Origin: Nemertoderma westbladi
Taxonomy: Eukaryota; Xenacoelomorpha; Nemertodermatida; Nemertodermatidae
DNA length: 32,612 bases
Assembly (NCBI GenBank): GCA_032718475.1
Contig: JAUCBJ010000960.1
Location: 1 to 32,612 of the forward strand
Direction of reading: 5' to 3'
Below the pieces are notes generated by a model that did not search any database, had not been told where the DNA came from, and saw only the letters and a list, made by a program, of their open reading frames with translations. Below, piece after piece: positions 9,518 to 18,065 of the stretch. The position numbers and the translations under genes were made by a program. The stretch's first letter is position 1, and every line of letters starts with the position of its first letter.

Positions 9518-11334
9518 GTGACTGGAGTAAACCCAACTAATTCTCCTGATGTTCAAGACTTTGTATATCATGTTGATCATTTATATCAACTACCTACCGG
9601 AGAAACCAAAGAACATCTAAACATTCCAGAATCCAATATTTATGTGCCACTCCTTGATGATCACTTTAGTTTTAATGAGGTGTCAAATGCTGCTAATGAA
9701 GCATGTACAAAGGGGGGTTATGATCTGTCAGGAGGTAATCTTCGAACCCAACTACCTGCACTTTTACCTTATATAATATTGCTATTTAATACTATATTAT
9801 GTTCTAGTATCTTCCCAGTAAGTATTGTTGACTCATTAATGTCTTTTCTACCAAAGAAAGGTGATCTATCTCTACCTAATAACTACCGTGGCATTCAAAT
9901 GTCGAACTTCCTCACTGCCATTTATGACCGCCTACTAGCCATGAGATTGATACTCTGGATGCCTATACATACACTCAGCTCAATCAGCATTCCAAAAAGG
10001 AAAAGGATGCCTCGATCAAATTTTTCTAATACGATTAATTATTGAATTGGCAAAACAAAAGGGATGCACGCTGTACTTAGCATTCTTTGATATTGAGAAA
10101 GCCTTCGATAAGGTCTCACGAGCTCGCTTACTAATAAAATTAGCTTCAATAGACATTGGTTCAAGGATGTTGGATGCCCTTCGAGCCTTATATCTTCAAA
10201 CTGACTGCATTATCCACATTGGAAATTTATACTCCGGTTTAAAGGAAATTCTTTCTGGTATAAGACAAGGTGCCCCATCATCATTTATATTATTCATTGC
10301 ATTCCTAGACAACTTATTTCAATTCTTAGTAGATAAGTGTACCCCAGACAAGCTGCTTGGAGATCTTTATTGCATACTACATGCCGATGATACTTGTATT
10401 ATGAGCACTAGCAGAGTAGATTTCATCATTAAATGTAATGCGACAATTTCGTTTATAGAACTCAACAACCTTAACATCAATGCGAGTAAATCAGCCTTTA
10501 TGATAATAAATCCAGATAAATATAATCAACGTATATCGAGCATTAAGCTGAACAACATGATCATACAAAACAGATCAACTTATATATATTTAGGTACAAT
10601 TTTATCCAATTCTGGGTCTAGTACCGACGTGACTTATACTGCTAAAGCTAAAAGCGCACAGGTTGATGTTAAATACACGTGCTTCCTGACTAATAATATA
10701 ACAGCACCTTTCTCTATCAAACGTTCAATTCGCAATGTATGCATAGATGCCTCAATCCTATACGGGTGTGATTGGGGTTCAGCAAACTTGGAAAAACACA
10801 ATACCACATTGGATTATCTGAAGCCTATACTTGCGCAAGCTCGTAATATAGGATTAAAATACATAAAGCATTACAAAAGTTTATCATGTGACACTTTCCG
10901 GGATGTGAATCATTTATTATCGCATGAAACAAACAAAGCCCTCGATAGAATAAAAGCACGCATCATGAATGCTGATTCCATCTCCTCGCCCAAACTGGTA
11001 CAATATTAAGTTGTAAATCTACAGCTGGCCCTTCCAAAGTTGATCGATGACAACTCTAATTCTTGAATATGACCGTTTCATGCTGACACGTTTTAGGACG
11101 GGTTGCAACTACTTGAGAATAGAGACAGGTTGGTGGACATCGCCAGGCGTCCCACGGGACCAACGCATTTGCCCATGCAACAGTGGTGTCCAGGATCTGG
11201 AACATATTCTAGAACAATGCACTATCATAAAAAATCGTCCTAACTGCACTGCCTCACAATTCTTTTGTGATCCTCCTAAAGCAGTAGCTTTCTTAAAGAT
11301 AGCAACCGCACAATTACACTTAGACCAGAAATAA
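9518..11334 (+). pseudogene. LINE ORF2 reverse transcriptase and C-terminal segment, frameshifted
   Basis: 9518 to about 9960 (frame 2) reads FLPKKGDLSLPNNYRGIQMS, an RT block 2a-type motif. The frame then shifts, and from about 9960 frame 3 reads SAFQKGKGCLDQIF, FFDIEKAFDKVSRARLL (catalytic Asp at about 10089), GIRQGAP and LHADDT (catalytic AspAsp at about 10386-10391). The frame stops at 11009. The usual aromatic residue before ADD is His here, which could arise by one base change. 11047-11334 (frame 1) reads RFRTGCNYLRIETGWWTSPG, then RICPCNSGVQDLEHILEQC, a Cys-Cys-His-Cys C-terminal signature seen in many LINEs. At least two frameshifts. The full enzyme would copy LINE RNA at the nicked target. 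Confidence 0.85.
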
Positions 11335-11502
11335 TCGGCTTATTTTAGTTACTCATATCATACTGTATTCATTATCTCTCTTAGTTATATAGCTTCGACA
11401 CTGTGATTTATTTGCAATCCGACGTAAATTATTATTTGTATACAGTAGGGCGGTACATAATATGCTATTTACTTAATTACTATTTAGATTAATTATGATA
11501 CT

Positions 11503-12209
11503 AGTATCGGCATGCTGCATTGTAGCTGCATTTTTAAGAATGCTGTGCCGGCTTTTTGACAAAATTGCGCCGCCACAACTCCCTATCACCCATGACATTT
11601 GCTAGATCATCCGCATCTTCAAGGCCAGTGTCCTTTAAGATGCGTCTCAAGAAAGTCATGGGCTGTCCACCATGTTTATTCACTGCCAAAGTACAAGATT
11701 ATGCACTGGCTGGTCCTCACGGTGAAAGCAATGTCCTGCAAAGCAGAGGCGATTTTGTTCTAGTGTCAAGCTTGGGGGAACCAATGAGACACCTCCAATG
11801 TTATATAGTGTCTTGTTGGAGATGTGTGCATTGTACTTGACACAATGAACCCGGCGTAGCATTCTTGTGAATGTGCCATCCAGAGATTTGGTGTCCTCAG
11901 CAGTTAGAGCCTAGCATGGACTCCCATAAAGGAGTACTGGAACTACTGCTGCTCTAAATAATCGGACCTTAAGTTTCTGATTAATTCTCAGTGACTTCTA
12001 AATCCTGGGAAGCCTATTCAAGACTGCCCATTCCTTTCCCTTATGTATTCGAAGGTCCTCACCTGACTTCCCGATCCATGATCACAGGTAACAGAAGTCG
12101 TCCACATGCTCAAGCATACCATCCTTTGAGATTATGCTCATCCGATCAGAGACTTGCTGAGAACTTTCAAAGTTAACTGTCAAAATTTTGGTCTTTCTCA
12201 ATCAATTTC
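11503..12209 (-). mobile_element. RTE-like LINE 3' fragment (copy A), 5'-truncated, 14-bp target duplication
   Basis: TTAATTATGATACT at 11489-11502 is repeated exactly at 12210-12223. The ~707-bp insert between reads, on the minus strand, the end of a LINE ORF2: YNAHISNKTLYNIGGVSLVP, CFAGHCFHREDQPVHNLVLW, then a DTG-ED-DDL-NVM-DREL-type end and FVDKPA-like terminus in shifted frames. RTE-type ORF2 proteins characteristically end this way (RR--FAGHC-R, LVLW-P, DTG---DL---M-DR--W). Partner copies lie at 20646-20937 and 28425-29365. It inserted into the 3' tail of the plus-strand LINE and is therefore younger. Confidence 0.85.
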
Positions 12210-12290
12210 TTAATTATGATACTCCTGACATAACATCACTTTACTAACAATAACATCATTAAAATACTTAATCATGTGCTATAGTTAATT

Positions 12291-12420
12291 ATTTACTTAT
12301 ATATTACTTATGTAAAATGTATGATTATATTTATTTACAAATTGATTGATTGATTTACTAATTTATTTACGTAATTATTTACTTATATATTACTTATATA
12401 CAACGTATGATTATATTTAT
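12291..12420 (+). repeat. Imperfect ~86-bp tandem duplication, AT-rich
   Basis: ATTTACTTATATATTACTTA followed by ATGATTATATTTAT occurs near 12291-12335 and again near 12377-12420, with the GATTGATTGATT run between them. It may be part of the 3' tail of the interrupted LINE. Confidence 0.65.
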
Positions 12421-13700
12421 CAACATGTTTAGCTGGACTATAAAATTTTGTGTTACTATGCTGTTACTAGTTACTTGGTGCTGTGACTGCCATGTTTAAT
12501 ATTTTATAGTCGACAATAATATATATATATATACACCCATGGTTAGGTAATCCGGAAAGGTACAGTATACAGGTAGGGTACTAATGATATTCCATGGTGA
12601 GTGTTGTGAGTCCTTATTTTACCGAGTAAGTGCTCGGGCAAACACCACACTCCCGCACTCTGGTTTTGCCATTCCACAGGGTTACAGTGGGAGTGGAGTT
12701 AGATATGGCAGTATGGGACCCATACCTACTGCAGCATGTGACCCACACCTGCACATTAGCAAGGCACTAGGCTGGGGAGATAATTTCAAGAGGGAGTTAT
12801 CTCAGCCTTGTACACCAGCCATTGGTTTGTTTTGCAGATTATAATCTTCCTGGTCAGACCATACCCTTGCAGCCGAGTATTATCTGACTGTGTATATCTG
12901 TATATGGGTCCAAGGGTCCCTACCTACAGTATGCAGGTACAGAGGTATGCCTATCCTAGAACGAAGTGGGTCCTAATTACAACACCAGATTATGCACTTC
13001 TTACTGTCTTATTAAGATAATGCTGAAAAGGCTGGCGCAGAGATGTCTGGATCTGGATGTCAATGGATGTCAGGATGTGCTGCACTGGACCCAGCGCAGC
13101 CATCATAGCATCAGCAATGTCAGAATGTGCAATGTGCAACGATAGAGATGCTGCGCTCATCGCGATTTTTGTATTGCTGGCATATCTTTGCACCGAGCTG
13201 GCATCTGGTGTCGTGGTGTGCATGATTTTTTGCACTTCGCGGCTGGTACTGTACTGGTACCGTACTGTACTGTACCGTACTGTGACTGTACTGGTACCGC
13301 AAATCGCGCGGCGCGCCCATACCAGCATACCGGTACGGCCGCACGTTAGTACCGGTAATACTGTAATAGTACGTTCACACGTTATGACGTTACAGAGGAC
13401 TACAAGTGTTTCAGGGCCTCCACCTAGCAGCGTAGGTACTGTACTGGTAGGCTACTGCCTGACTGCTGTACTCAGGTACTGTAGGTAGTTGTACAGTCAA
13501 CAGTCAGACAGTAGTACTGGTGCAGTGTTCTGTAACCTGTTCCATTCCCTCAATTGGTAAAGTGGCCGTTTTATTGTTTTGGTTGGAAAAGCCTGCCTCA
13601 GTAACCTGCTCCTTTCCCTCAATTTGTTTATGTCGTGTGTTACTTATATCTGTATATTAGGCCTATTGTATTAGGCCTACCTACAGTAGGCGCCCTACAG
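12421..13700. other. No gene seen; GTACTG-rich simple repeats
   Basis: The open frames here (for example 12584-12844 and 13057-13488) have no recognisable protein features. About 13240-13300 and 13430-13500 are dense in GTACTG/GGTACC motifs that are locally self-complementary. Two copies of TAACCTGYTCCWTTCCCTCAA lie ~68 bp apart near 13533 and 13601. A reverse-complement relative lies near 14022-14042 inside the next element. Confidence 0.45.
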
Positions 13701-13709
13701 CCCTAGGCC

Positions 13710-14594
13710 ACATGAGAGTAAAAACCCAAGCGATCATTTTGTGAACATCCAATGATATTGCCTATTTTATAAATGCTTTAAGTTGTTATGGGATGTTCTG
13801 TTTGATTGGTTGTTATGTGATTTACTTGCTAATCCTGGCCAGTATTAAATACACTAAATCAACAAGCACTGATCAATGTGTACAGATATACAGTAGGAGT
13901 CAATATGTTTCACAGGAGGCATGATGGAGGGGGGGGGGGGGGGGGGATTTTCGAAAACCTATCTTTGGTGAATTAAAAGCACATCCCGGCGAATTAGCAA
14001 TGATAATTATTATGTATTAAGTGAGGGAAAGGAGCAGGTTGCTGTGGCAGGATAATGGATAGAATAATGTAGTACGTAAAACTGTATATCATAACATATG
14101 TATAACTGTATTACGTATTATTTACCTACATTAAGCTGTTAAGTGTCCAGTTACTGCTGTATTGTACGATATGACAGTATTTTACAAAGATTAAAGCTGT
14201 CTGGCTGTAAAGAGGCCTGGCCTCTATCTGTCTATCCTAAAACCTAGAGCAAGAGTCCATCAATTGTATTATATTCTTAAGTACATTCCTGCATTCTTTC
14301 ATTATTACGTCAGTCACTGCAAACATCACTCATAGCGTCATAGGTAAGTGTGTTAGAGTCTGAGAGTACATGTAGAGCTACCGGCATACTGCTAATATTT
14401 AAATGTAAACTACTAAGTTACATTGATCGCTTGTTAATTTAGTGCATTTAATACTGGCCAAGATTAGCAAGTAAATCACACAACAACCAATCAAACAGAT
14501 CATCCCATACAGCCATAACAACTTAAAGCATTTATAAAACAGGCAATATCATTGGATGTTCACAAAATGATCGCTTGGGTTTTTACTCTCATGT
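13710..14594. mobile_element. Foldback element with ~175-bp TIRs and 9-bp target duplication
   Basis: CCCTAGGCC at 13701-13709 is repeated exactly at 14595-14603. Between them the left arm (13710 to about 13880, starting ACATGAGAGTAAAAACCCAA) and the right arm (about 14420-14594) are reverse complements with few differences. Landmarks are CGATCATTTTGTGAACATCC and ATGTGATTTACTTGCTAATC. The loop carries an 18-G run at 13929-13946. No transposase. Long TIRs with a 9-bp duplication fit a Mutator-like non-autonomous element. Confidence 0.85.
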
Positions 14595-15216
14595 CCCTAG
14601 GCCCTACAGCTGTACAGACTGACAGTAGGGAACATACCCTTAAATAAGCTCCAAAAGTGGGTTCTTATGGCTCTTATTTAGGGGTTTTTGGGCCTTTTTT
14701 GGATATTTTTTCGATATAATATGCAATAACTTGTTTCAGGAAAAAATACCGCATAATTTTATTTCACAATGTAAAAGTTGGGTCTTTCTTGAACATAAAG
14801 CAAAAAACCAGAAAACATTTCACCGTCCGGTTTTTTTTCTACAAGCATTTTAAAATTGCATCAAAAATACGACTAGTTCCTAAATAAGGGGGATTTTTTA
14901 AATTTACCTTATTTAAGATATCGAAATTGTACACATAAATACTAAAAGTCCCTAAATAAGAACTTTTTGACCTGGGTTTCTTATTTAGGAATACAATTGT
15001 ATTCAAAAATCTGCACATTCCTTAAATAAAATAAATATTCCTTATTCCTTACAGTATGTGTTACACTTCGTTCATAATTCTTTGATTTATGTCAGTCTGT
15101 ATATTAATATTGCTAATTGTTGGGTTAAGGATAAGGACAATGGTTGCACTGTCACTCTATAAATCCTCTATAGAATATCGTATCATAATGAAGTTGCTAG
15201 CACTGGCATTCTTACC

Positions 15217-15576
15217 TCACACGGTAGCATAGAATAGCCCATTGATATTCAAAAGAATAGCCCATCGCCCATCTGATAGTCTGAGCGCACATACATTGTC
15301 ACGTATTTCGATGAAACATGACTCAAGTAACTGGACATCGCCGCACAGTTTCGAAAAACTAACTTGTGTCCTGCACTTCCTCTTCTGCTCCGCGTTACGC
15401 CCCACTGGATTATCCACAATGTTGTACTTGAAAGGTGTGAAAAAAAGTGAAAAACCAGATGTCAATGTCATGTCAATAGACACAAAGATGGTTCGGTTGG
15501 GCATGGGCAGCTGATAGACGTTATGAAGGTTAAAGATGATGACTGGATGACGTTTTGGCTCAACTGGCTCAGGCAT
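15217..15576 (-). CDS. Unidentified 119-codon ORF inside the TIR element
   Basis: An ATG at 15576-15574 opens 119 codons ending at the stop at 15219-15217. The protein has no low-complexity runs and looks more like real coding sequence than its neighbours. It contains HPVIIFNLHNVYQLPMPNRT, SIDMTLTSGFSLFFTPFKYN and RLSDGRWAILLNINGLFYAT. I see no catalytic motif, signal peptide or clear transmembrane helix, and I do not recognise the family. It could be a captured gene piece, a remnant of the element's own protein, or a chance frame. An internal exon is possible, since a GTAAG lies just past its stop on the minus strand. Confidence 0.3.
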   Translation of the reverse strand: MPEPVEPKRHPVIIFNLHNVYQLPMPNRTIFVSIDMTLTSGFSLFFTPFKYNIVDNPVGRNAEQKRKCRTQVSFSKLCGDVQLLESCFIEIRDNVCALRLSDGRWAILLNINGLFYATV

Positions 15577-15749
15577 GAGTGGGGCACGTTCGTGGGACCT
15601 TTGCGCAGCATGAAGTGAGCAAAGCCTTAGCTAGCCCTAGCTGATAGGGGCCCCACCCCATTAACATGATGTCTTTCGTTAGTCAGAGGTCGTTCAACAC
15701 AATACTCGTCTCCTTAATTTGCCTCATTGCGTTCGTTTGTTTTTTTACC

Positions 15750-15935
15750 AAACTTCAGATTATTTCTAATCTTTTGACAGACTACATACATACTAAGTTT
15801 CGTTTAATTTCATCAAGGAATGACCGAGTTATTAGCGATAAAAAATTTACAACGACGACAGACAACTCGTTAATAGCACCCATATGCTAAAGGCTTCGCT
15901 CACTTGAACGTGGCTCTCCCCCACATTCAATCCGG
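15750..15935 (+). repeat. Dispersed repeat related to the right window end
   Basis: TTTCATCAAGGAATGACCGA, GTTATTAGCG, an ACGACGACAGAC stretch and ATGCTAAAGGCTTCGCTCAC parallel the sequence at about 32475-32612 (TTTCATCAAAGATTGGCCGA, GTTATTAACG, the ACGACAGA run, ACGCTAAGGCTCACTCAC). The pattern resembles the 3' untranslated region of LINEs of the RTE type, but this is inference. Confidence 0.5.
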
Positions 15936-15946
15936 TTCGACGCAGT

Positions 15947-16976
15947 TTGTTGCTCGTTGTTGCTCATTCAGTCATTGCTGCTCGTTGTGCTTTATTATTT
16001 CTCATTGTTGGTCATTGTTGCTCATTGTTGCTTGTTGGTGCTCATTGTTGCTCGTTAGTTGTACTTTATTATTGCTCGTTGTACTCTATTATTGCTCGTT
16101 GTTGCTCATTATTGCTCATTGTTACTCATTGTTGCTCGTTGTTGTACTTTATTATTGCTCGTTCAATCGTTGTTCCTCATTGTTGCTCGTTGTTTCTCGT
16201 TGTTGTACTTTATTATTGCTCATTGTTGGGCAATATTACTCGTTGTTGCTCGTTCAGTCGTTGTTGCTCGTTGTTGTACTTTATTATTGCTCATTGTTGC
16301 TCAATATATCTCGTTGTTGCTCAATATAACTCGTTGTTGCTCGTTCAGTCGTTGTTGCTCATTATTGCTTGTTGTTTCTCATTGTTGCTTATTGTTGCTC
16401 ATTGTTGCTCAGTGTTTCTCATTGTTGCTCAATGTTACTCGTTGTTATACTTTATTATTGATCAATGTTACTCGTTGTTTTGTTACTCATTGTCATTGTT
16501 GCTCATTGTTACTCGTTGTTCCTCATGTCCTAATTATTGGTCGTTGTTTCTCGTTGTTGTAGTTTATTATTGCTCATTGTTTCTCAATGTTGCTCGTTGT
16601 TGTACTTATTATTGCTCGTTCAGTCGTTGTTCCTCATTGTTGTTCGCTGTTGCTCATTGTTGCTCAGTGTTGCTCGTTGTTGCTCATTATTACTCATTGT
16701 TACTCGTTGTTGCTCGTTGTTGTACTTTATTATTGCTCGTTCAGTCGTTGTTCCTCATTGTTGCTCGCTGTTGCTCATTGTTGCTCGTTGTTGTACTTTA
16801 TTATTGCTCATTGTTGCTCGGTGTTTCTCAGTGTTGGTCGTTGTTGCTCATTGTTGCTCGTTGTTGCTCGTTCAATCGTTGTTCCTCATTATTGCTCATT
16901 GTTGTTCGTTGTTTCTCGCTGTTGCTCATTGTTGCTCGTTGTTGTACTTTATTATTGCTCATTTTTGCTCATTTGC
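15947..16976 (+). repeat. 1-kb minisatellite of TTGTTGCTCATTGTTGCTCG type
   Basis: The array is built from a ~10-bp unit (TTGCTCGTTG / TTGCTCATTG), punctuated by a variant block GTTGTACTTTATTATTGCTC and by CGTTCAGTCGTTGTTCCTCA, giving higher-order repeats. The unit contains no stop in any forward frame, so three overlapping forward frames stay open for over 100 codons each. The translations (runs such as LLLIVARCCS) are repeat artefacts. The array fills the space just inside the right TIR arm of the 14624-17219 element. Confidence 0.93.
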
Positions 16977-17226
16977 ACTTAAAACGCTTGTAGAAAAAAA
17001 ACCGGACGGTGAAATGTTTTCTGGTTTTTTGCATTATGTTCAAGAAAGAACCAACTTTTATATTGTGTAATAAAATTATGCGGTATTTTTTACTGAAACA
17101 AGTTCTTGCATATTATGTCGAAAAAATATCCAAAAAAGGCCCAAAAACCCCTAAATAAGAGCCATTTTCCTTAAATAAGAACCCACTTTTGGAGCTTATT
17201 TAAGGGTATGTTCCCTACTGACTGAC

Positions 17227-17498
17227 AGACAGTATTATGTCTGTATGTATTACTGTAGGCCTATTCTGCTATTAGCCTATGCAATGCAGCTATGCTGGCT
17301 ATGTGCAGATGTGGAGGCCCCCAAACAACATACAAAACACGTTAGGCCTAATCCCCGTTACAGTATTCTCGGACAGTCTCAGACTGTCAGAGTCAGCAGT
17401 CAGGCAGTCCGACAGTGTCAGAGTGTGACAGTCCGAGTCCAGCAGTCAGACTGTCAGATAAATAGGCCTATCATCTATCAATCATTATACCGGTCGGT
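17227..17498 (+). promoter_or_regulatory. Presumed UBE2Z upstream/5' UTR region with CAGACTGTCAG repeats
   Basis: This is the only unique sequence between the TIR element and the UBE2Z start, so the core promoter and 5' UTR may lie here or further out. No TATA box was identified. From about 17373 to 17458 it carries a cluster of related, partly palindromic motifs (CAGACTGTCAG, GACAGTC, CAGTCAGG), the same word used as target by the neighbouring element. A TAA in frame with UBE2Z at 17459-17461 closes the reading frame upstream. Regulatory function is inference. Confidence 0.35.
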
Positions 17499-17549
17499 AT
17501 GCTTATGGCAGTATGGAGTCTCAGTCGCATCAATCGAACACGGGGTTAG
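17499..17549 (+). other. Short upstream ORF overlapping the UBE2Z start
   Basis: ATGs at 17499 and 17505 share a frame different from UBE2Z and read 16 codons to the TAG at 17547-17549, overlapping the UBE2Z ATG at 17513. If transcription starts upstream of 17499, this could dampen initiation at the main start. Whether it is transcribed is not known from sequence. Confidence 0.35.
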
Positions 17550-18065
17550 AAGAAGATGAAAATTCTTCTCCAATTAATAACGACAATTCAATTGCAACTC
17601 CAAACGAGCTGGCGGATATAGACGTCCAAGATGACACGGACGAGGAGTTCGATGAATCCTTTATCGGTGCGGTGGACAGCGCAATGTCCCCTTTGCCGGA
17701 ATCCAGCGCGGCGATACCCAAGACTATGGAATGGGACCCGCTACTGAGTAAAGATTGGCAATCACACGGTCCGTATTCCGCTATGTGTATCGGTCGTATT
17801 AAACGGGACATTATGAGTATTTATAACGATCCGCCGCCCGGGATGTTTATCGCTCATAACAGCGATGATATTACAGCCATCGACGCTCTCATTACCGGGC
17901 CCTTTGATACTCCCTACGAGGGCGGATTCTTTCATTTCGTTTTCAGATTTCCACCGGAATATCCGATTAAACCTCCTCGAGTTAAACTGTTAACAACCGG
18001 AGGAAACCGAGTCCGTTTTAATCCCAATTTATATAAAACAGGAAAAGTTTGTCTCAGTATATTAG
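17513..18065 (+). CDS. UBE2Z: UBE2Z (ubiquitin-conjugating enzyme E2 Z), exon 1
   Basis: Exon 1 encodes residues 1-184 plus one base of codon 185. UBE2Z takes ubiquitin or FAT10 from the E1 enzyme UBA6 and passes it to substrates. Residues 1-75 are acidic and Ser/Pro-rich and probably disordered. The UBC fold starts near residue 80. Visible family features are [39 protein letters not shown] (the E2 HPN motif is NPN, as in UBE2Z), and GKVCLSILG with catalytic Cys180 at 18050-18052. The ATG has A at -3 and G at +4, and an in-frame TAA at 17459 makes it the first possible Met. The donor is GTTAGT at 18066; reading through would stop one codon later. Joined to exon 2 (23013-23479) it gives 339 residues, close to the ~354 of the human protein. 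Confidence 0.95.

Larger units (their letters stand above)
7426..12360 (+). mobile_element. Decayed non-LTR retrotransposon (LINE), interrupted
   Basis: In order it carries an L1-type ORF1 (7426-8271), an apurinic-like endonuclease (about 8450-9105), an RT (about 9518-11009) and a cysteine/histidine C-terminal segment (11047-11334). An AT-rich 3' tail follows, reaching about 12350, where a GATTGATTGATT run may be the element's simple-repeat end. The tail is split at 11503-12209 by an antisense LINE fragment. Multiple frameshifts and stops show it is dead. The left boundary is uncertain and no target duplication was found for this element. Clade not assigned. Confidence 0.82.
14624..17219. mobile_element. 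2.6-kb element with ~230-bp TIRs and an internal minisatellite
   Basis: The left arm (14624 to about 14852) starts AGTAGGGAACATACCCTTAA. The right arm (about 16979-17219) is its reverse complement at high identity, apart from a small indel near TTCTTATTTAAGG and a few substitutions. GACTGAC at 14617-14623 is repeated at 17220-17226, a likely 7-bp target duplication; because the site lies in a CTGACAG-type repeat, a 9-11-bp imperfect duplication is also possible. The interior holds copies of a CTTATTTAGG-type motif (14885-15030), one unidentified minus-strand ORF (15217-15576) and a 1-kb minisatellite. There is no transposase, integrase or polymerase. Long TIRs starting AG recall Polinton-type ends, but nothing else supports that. 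Confidence 0.8.

Noticed and set aside
13057-13488. 143-codon plus frame and overlapping minus frames
   Set aside because: They run through GTACTG simple repeats, giving VLYRTV-type low-complexity products.
15947-17070. Open frames of 131-348 codons with Leu/Cys/Ser-rich products
   Set aside because: They overlap in all three forward frames and merely translate the TTGCTCGTTG minisatellite.
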